From Haloglomus salinum (GTDB lineage: Archaea; Halobacteriota; Halobacteria; Halobacteriales; Haloarculaceae), in assembly GCF_024298825.1 (NCBI RefSeq), contig NZ_CP101153.1, positions 2,418,001 to 2,482,000 of the forward strand: a stretch of 64,000 bases of DNA. Direction: 5' to 3'. Every line of letters starts with the position of its first letter. Position 1 is the stretch's first letter. Below the pieces are notes generated by a model. The model saw nothing but the letters and a program-made list of their open reading frames with translations, ran no database searches and was not told where the DNA came from. This document shows positions 60,063-64,000 of this stretch, piece after piece. The position numbers were made by a program, and so were the translations under genes.

Positions 60063-61610
60063 ATGACCCAGACCAGAAGGAAACTGTTCGCGGTGCTGCT
60101 GGCCTCGCTGCTGATGTGCTCGGCGTTCGCGCCGGGGGCACTGGCGGCGACAGCGACAGCGGCGAATGCGCAGGTCAGCGTCGATACGGATGCAGCGGCG
60201 GACGTGTCCGCCGACAGCGCCAGGCTGAACGGTAACGTGACGGAGCTGAACAACTCGAACGCCACGGTCTCGTTCGAGTACTGGATGCAGGGTGACCAGG
60301 CGAACTCGACGACCGTGGAGGTCGGCGAACTGACCGGTCCGGGGACGTTCGATGCCGAGGTCACGGGCCTCAGCGCGAACACGACGTACGTGTACGTGGC
60401 CAAGGCCGAGGCGAACGGCAGTGCCGCCACCGGCAGTCAGGAGACGTTCACGACGCTGGAGACGCTCTCGGTGAGCGTCGAGACCGGTGCCGCGACGAAC
60501 GTCACCGAGCGCAACGCGACGCTGGCTGGCAACCTCACCCACGTGAGCGGGACGGAGAACGCCTCCGTGGCCGTGCGATACTGGGTGCAGGGTGACCGGA
60601 CGACCACGACGGTCGTTCAGGCCGGCGAGCAGTCCGAGGGGGACTTCTCCGTGGCCGTGAGCGGCCTCGACGCGAATACGACGTACAGCTACGTCGCGCT
60701 CGCGGAGGCCGAGCGTGGTGACGAAACCGCCGAGGACAGCGGGAACGAGAGCACCTTCACGACAGGCGAGACCGAGGAGTCGCTCGGTGTCGAAACGCTC
60801 GACGCCAGCGACCTGACGAACGACTCGGCGACGCTCAACGGTGATCTGACCGGAATCGGCGGCGCCGAGAACGCCACGGTCGCCTTCGAGTACTGGGTCG
60901 AGGGAGACCGTGCCAACTCGACGAACACGACCGATGTCGAACTCGATTCGCCGGGTACGTTCAGCGCGGCGGTCTCGGGCCTTCAGAACGACACCGCGTA
61001 CGTCTACGTGGCACAGGCCCAGGCCAACGACACGACTGTCACCGGCGAACAGGTGACCTTCGAGACGGAGGTGGGGACGGAGAACGAGACCGACACCGGC
61101 AACGAGTCCGACGGTCCGTTCGGGCAGACTGTCTCCGCGTTCGTCGCCGAGCTTGTCCAGCAGCGCACGGACGCGAACGAGACCCAGTCCCAGAACATCG
61201 GGCTGCAGGTCGCAGCGTTCGTGACCGCTACCAACCCCGGCCAGGGCAACGGCCCGCCGGCCTTCGTCTTCGGCGACGGTGGGAACGAGACCGACGACCG
61301 CGGCCCGCCGGCGTTCGTGACCGGTGACGACGACGGCAACGAGACCGACCGCGAGCGCGGCCCGCCGGAGGACCGCGGCCCCGACGAGGACAAGGAGCGT
61401 GGCCCGCCGGAGGACCGCGGCCCGGACCGGGCTGACGATGACGACACGGACGAGGAAGAGACCGAAGAAGAGACGGAGACCGAAGAAGCGGACGAGGAAG
61501 AGACCGAAGAGGACGATGACGCCGACACCGAGGACGGCGACGACGGTGCCGACGATGCGGAGAACGACGACTCCGCGCCCGGCAACAGCGGCGACGCGCC
61601 CGGCCAGTAG
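60063..61610 (+). CDS. Secreted surface protein with three FN3-like repeats and acidic tail
   Basis: 515 residues. A signal peptide (about 5-28, LFAVLLASLLMCSAFAPGAL) is followed by three repeats of about 95 residues (near 37-130, 135-235 and 242-335). Each has a pattern like 'ATVSFEYWMQGD' with 'ANTTYVYVAKAEANG', resembling fibronectin type III strands. More than a dozen N-x-S/T sequons suggest heavy N-glycosylation. A region rich in GPPAFV and RGPPEDRGP copies leads to a Glu/Asp/Thr tail of about 80 residues. No transmembrane or PGF-type anchor is visible at the C-terminus. A TTTATGA box lies about 30 bases upstream. Confidence 0.82.
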   Translation: MTQTRRKLFAVLLASLLMCSAFAPGALAATATAANAQVSVDTDAAADVSADSARLNGNVTELNNSNATVSFEYWMQGDQANSTTVEVGELTGPGTFDAEVTGLSANTTYVYVAKAEANGSAATGSQETFTTLETLSVSVETGAATNVTERNATLAGNLTHVSGTENASVAVRYWVQGDRTTTTVVQAGEQSEGDFSVAVSGLDANTTYSYVALAEAERGDETAEDSGNESTFTTGETEESLGVETLDASDLTNDSATLNGDLTGIGGAENATVAFEYWVEGDRANSTNTTDVELDSPGTFSAAVSGLQNDTAYVYVAQAQANDTTVTGEQVTFETEVGTENETDTGNESDGPFGQTVSAFVAELVQQRTDANETQSQNIGLQVAAFVTATNPGQGNGPPAFVFGDGGNETDDRGPPAFVTGDDDGNETDRERGPPEDRGPDEDKERGPPEDRGPDRADDDDTDEEETEEETETEEADEEETEEDDDADTEDGDDGADDAENDDSAPGNSGDAPGQ

Positions 61611-61725
61611 ACGCTGAACGGTTCCCTCGCGACCCCCACTTCCTGATTCCCGTTCTCGCCCCGCCAGCGGCCGCGCTGCGCCGGGGTTCGGTAGCGTTTT
61701 CCGGCCGCTTCCCGTCCGCTCGGGC

Positions 61726-63003
61726 ATGACCGAGTCCATCACCGCCCGGGTCGAGGACCCCGACGCGGCCCGCGAATCCGGCCGACAGAAGATGGCGTGG
61801 GCACGCCAGCACATGCCCATCCTGGAGTCGCTGCGCGAGGAGTTCCGCGACGAGCAGCCCCTCGACGGCGAGGTGGTCGGGATGGCCATGCACGTCGAGG
61901 CGAAGACCGCGGTCCTGACCGAGACGCTCGCCGAGGCGGGCGCCGAGGTCGCCATCACTGGCTGCAACCCGCTCTCGACGCACGACGACGTGAGCGTCGC
62001 GCTCGACGCGCACGACTCCATCACCTCCTACGCCGAGCGCGGCGTGGACGACGAGGCGTACTACGAGGCGATGGAGGCCGTCATCGGCCACGAGCCGACC
62101 ATCACCGTCGACGACGGTGGGGACCTCGTCTTCCGCATCCACGAGGAGCACCCGCACCTCATCGAGAGCATCGTCGGCGGCTGCGAGGAGACGACCACCG
62201 GCGTCCACCGGCTCCGCGCGATGGCCGAGGACGGCGCGCTCGACTACCCGATGTTCGCCGTCAACGACACGCCGATGAAGCGGCTGTTCGACAACGTCCA
62301 CGGCACGGGCGAGGCCTCGCTGTCGAACATCTCGATGACGACGAACCTCTCGTTCGCCGGGAAGACGGTCGTCGTCGCCGGCTACGGCTACTGCGGCCGC
62401 GGCGTCGCGAAGAAGGCCGCCGGACAGAACGCCCACGTCGTCGTCACGGAGGTCGACCCCCGGCGCGCGCTGGAGGCGCACATGGAGGGCTACGAGGTCC
62501 TGCCGATGCGCGAGGCCGCCGCCGAGGGCGACATCTTCGTCACGACCACGGGCAACCGCGACGTCATCACTCGCGAGGACTTCCGGGAGATGCAGGACGG
62601 CGTCGTGCTCGCCAACGCCGGGCACTTCGACGTGGAGATCAACCTCGACCAGCTCGAGGAGATGGCCGACTCGCACGAAGAGGTCCGCGACGGCGTCGAG
62701 GCGTACCAGCTCCCCGACGGCCGGCACATCAACGTCCTCGCGGAGGGGCGACTCGTCAACCTCGCCTCGCCCATCGCGCTCGGGCACCCGGTCGAGGTGA
62801 TGGACCAATCGTTCGGCGTACAGGCGGTCTGCGTGCGCGAACTCGTCGAGAACCCCGACGACTACGGCGCGGGCGTCCACGAGGTGCCCGATGACCTGGA
62901 CCGCGAGGTCGCGGAGGTCAAACTCGACGCCGAGGGTATCGATATCGACGCGCTGAGCGCCGACCAGGAGGAGTACATGGGCTCCTGGGACCACGGGACC
63001 TGA
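61726..63003 (+). CDS. ahcY: Adenosylhomocysteinase family (SAH or S-inosylhomocysteine hydrolase)
   Basis: 425 residues. 'CNPLSTHDDVSVAL', 'DDGGDLVF', 'GGCEETTTGVHRLRAM', 'AVNDTPMKRLFDNVHG', the NAD motif 'VAGYGYCGRGVAKKA' and 'LANAGHFDVEINLDQLEE' place it firmly in the SahH family. In the substrate loop 'MHVEAKTAV' (His56, Glu58, Lys60) the Thr and Glu that contact adenine in eukaryotic SahH (H-M-T-x-E) are Glu and Lys, and the C-terminal KPDHYRY segment is missing. Both features are, as I recall, shared with archaeal and Thermotoga-type enzymes, some of which act on S-inosylhomocysteine. Confidence 0.92.
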   Translation: MTESITARVEDPDAARESGRQKMAWARQHMPILESLREEFRDEQPLDGEVVGMAMHVEAKTAVLTETLAEAGAEVAITGCNPLSTHDDVSVALDAHDSITSYAERGVDDEAYYEAMEAVIGHEPTITVDDGGDLVFRIHEEHPHLIESIVGGCEETTTGVHRLRAMAEDGALDYPMFAVNDTPMKRLFDNVHGTGEASLSNISMTTNLSFAGKTVVVAGYGYCGRGVAKKAAGQNAHVVVTEVDPRRALEAHMEGYEVLPMREAAAEGDIFVTTTGNRDVITREDFREMQDGVVLANAGHFDVEINLDQLEEMADSHEEVRDGVEAYQLPDGRHINVLAEGRLVNLASPIALGHPVEVMDQSFGVQAVCVRELVENPDDYGAGVHEVPDDLDREVAEVKLDAEGIDIDALSADQEEYMGSWDHGT

Positions 63004-63015
63004 GAGTGGCCCACC

Positions 63016-63717
63016 CTATCCGGCACGTTCGACGGCCCGCCCACCCCGCACCAGGAGAACGGCTCCGCCGACCCAGCCCGCGTACCGGATACCGAGGACG
63101 ACGAGGAATCCGGGCTCCTTCCAGCCCCACCCGGTAATCCGGGTCCGTTCCGAGACGCGACGCACCTCGTACATCGTCCCGTTCTTCACGACGCCCATCC
63201 TGAGCGGGAGGGCCGACTCGGTCGGTCCAGGGTCCTCGGGCACGGGGACCGTCACGCTCCCCCTGTCGACGGCGGTCCGTGCCGTCTCGGGTGCCTCGTC
63301 GTAGGGGACCGCCAGTGCCCGCAGCACGGTCCCCCACTCGACCCGTTCGAGGTCGAGTACGACGCTCTCGTTCTCCAGCCGCTCGGTGGTCCGGTAGTAT
63401 CGGGTGGTCGTCCGGTCGGGTTGTAGCCGGACGTATTCCGTCCCGTCGAGCGGCGGGTCGAGGTCGGTGCCATCCCTGACCCGGATGGGGCCGTCGGCGG
63501 CGATGTGGCGCGCGACCGCACAGGTCCGTGTCTCCCCGGACCGGCAGTCCAGATAGGACGTGTCGCTCTCCCACCGTTCCGGGGACAGCGGTTCCTGTGC
63601 GGCCTCGTACTCGCGGACCTCCTGTCCGGACACCTCCTCGGGGTAGGCCCACGCGCCGTTGGCGAGCAGGGCGAGTCCGAGCAGCACCAGCAGCGCGGGA
63701 CGGGCGTACCGATGCAC
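63016..63717 (-). CDS. Two-helix membrane-anchored protein, unknown function
   Basis: 233 residues from a GTG at 63717, chosen because a CACTTACC box lies about 28 bases upstream and the first helix follows at once (HRYARPALLVLLGLALLANG). An extracytoplasmic region of about 170 residues has a Cys pair in 'LDCRSGETRTCAV', suggesting a disulfide, and a second helix (about 208-227) precedes a basic cytoplasmic end. No family recognised. An upstream ATG at 63843 would add 42 basic residues and overlap the divergent gene. Confidence 0.7.
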   Translation of the reverse strand: MHRYARPALLVLLGLALLANGAWAYPEEVSGQEVREYEAAQEPLSPERWESDTSYLDCRSGETRTCAVARHIAADGPIRVRDGTDLDPPLDGTEYVRLQPDRTTTRYYRTTERLENESVVLDLERVEWGTVLRALAVPYDEAPETARTAVDRGSVTVPVPEDPGPTESALPLRMGVVKNGTMYEVRRVSERTRITGWGWKEPGFLVVLGIRYAGWVGGAVLLVRGGRAVERAG

Positions 63718-63841
63718 GTCCCCGGCCAGTGACGCCGCTGGTAAGTGCCTTCTGCAGAGTCCCCAGTCGGCCCACCTCGCGCCGGGTTTCACTTCCGGTT
63801 CCCGGCGTTTCTTTAAAACCCATCCGGGCCAACGCGGGGCC

Positions 63842-64000
63842 ATGAGTCAGTCCACCTTCGACGACGACGAGCTGTTCGATGAGGCGACGATGGAGATGCG
63901 CGAGGAGGTCGAGGCCGCCCTCGCCGAGGCCCGTGCCGCGCTCCCCGAGCCCGACAGCATCTGGGACGTGGAAGCCGACAACACGCTGGGCGTGCTGAAC
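63842..64000 (+). CDS. DUF5790-like haloarchaeal protein (cut by window edge)
   Basis: 53 residues are visible, MSQSTFDDDELFDEATMEMR followed by a helical segment and 'DVEADNTLGVLN'. The acidic start and 'NTLGVLN' recall a small protein family conserved in haloarchaea (DUF5790, from memory), of unknown function. A TTTAAAA box lies 25-31 bases upstream, typical of a leaderless start. The gene continues beyond the window. Confidence 0.65.
   Translation, partial: MSQSTFDDDELFDEATMEMREEVEAALAEARAALPEPDSIWDVEADNTLGVLN

Overview
The window comes from a haloarchaeon (class Halobacteria). Base composition is very GC-rich with third-position G/C, the proteins are strongly acidic, and many starts look leaderless, with a TATA-like box about 27-34 bases upstream. 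Gene content agrees: PolD large subunit, aIF2-beta with a TRAM domain, archaeal NusA, an archaeal-type dihydroneopterin aldolase, LysW-dependent arginine biosynthesis, halocyanin and several Tat-exported lipoproteins. I cannot name the genus from sequence alone.

Layout. 0-9.3 kb: a truncated secreted protein, a HisZ-like protein, then a denitrification block (halocyanin, nosZ, an uncharacterised membrane protein, nosD, nosF, nosY) and an SDR epimerase. 9.3-10.45 kb: a non-coding composite repeat ending in a 54-bp tandem array. 10.4-19.5 kb: esterase, two Tat lipoproteins (aldose dehydrogenase-like and metallophosphoesterase-like), a tandem universal stress protein overlapping a PiT phosphate permease, a second stress protein, a DUF3592-like membrane protein and an aminotransferase. 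19.5-21.7 kb: tRNA-Gln, an unusual double-HNH protein, aIF2-beta and mptD. 21.7-31.6 kb: a complete arginine block argG-argH-lysW-argX-argC-argB-argD-argE-argF, with two tiny coupled ORFs inside it. 31.6-33.0 kb: a small membrane protein and thiL. 33.5-41.1 kb: a PPC-domain protein, polC (DP2), an ABC exporter pair and htpX. 41.3-46.8 kb (minus): 2-oxoacid dehydrogenase E1-alpha, E1-beta and E2 with lipA upstream. 47.2-49.9 kb (minus): rpsG, rpsL, a GAF protein and nusA. 50-54.7 kb: sufS, tRNA-Arg with an att-like duplication, a lipoprotein, cdd, a zinc-ribbon protein and srp54. 54.7-64 kb: a GT87-like membrane enzyme, small secreted proteins, msrA, an SAH/MTA deaminase-like amidohydrolase, a fibronectin-III-like surface protein, an adenosylhomocysteinase-family enzyme and two further haloarchaeal proteins.

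How the genes work together. The nos block reduces N2O to N2 with halocyanin as the probable electron donor. The arg block makes arginine from LysW-bound glutamate. The dehydrogenase genes and lipA belong to lipoylated 2-oxoacid oxidation. The SAH deaminase-like and SAH hydrolase-like genes probably form one S-adenosylhomocysteine salvage route, perhaps through S-inosylhomocysteine.

The most unusual material is non-coding or a scar. Mosaic intergenic elements recur at 9.3, 33.0, 37.7, 41.1, 46.9 and 57.8 kb and share exact modules of up to 33 bp, many of them perfect hairpins. A patch of polC with foreign codon use sits exactly over the catalytic NCDGDEDC motif and looks like the trace of a lost intein. 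A second copy of the tRNA-Arg 3' end lies 95 bp beyond the gene and looks like an attachment-site scar.
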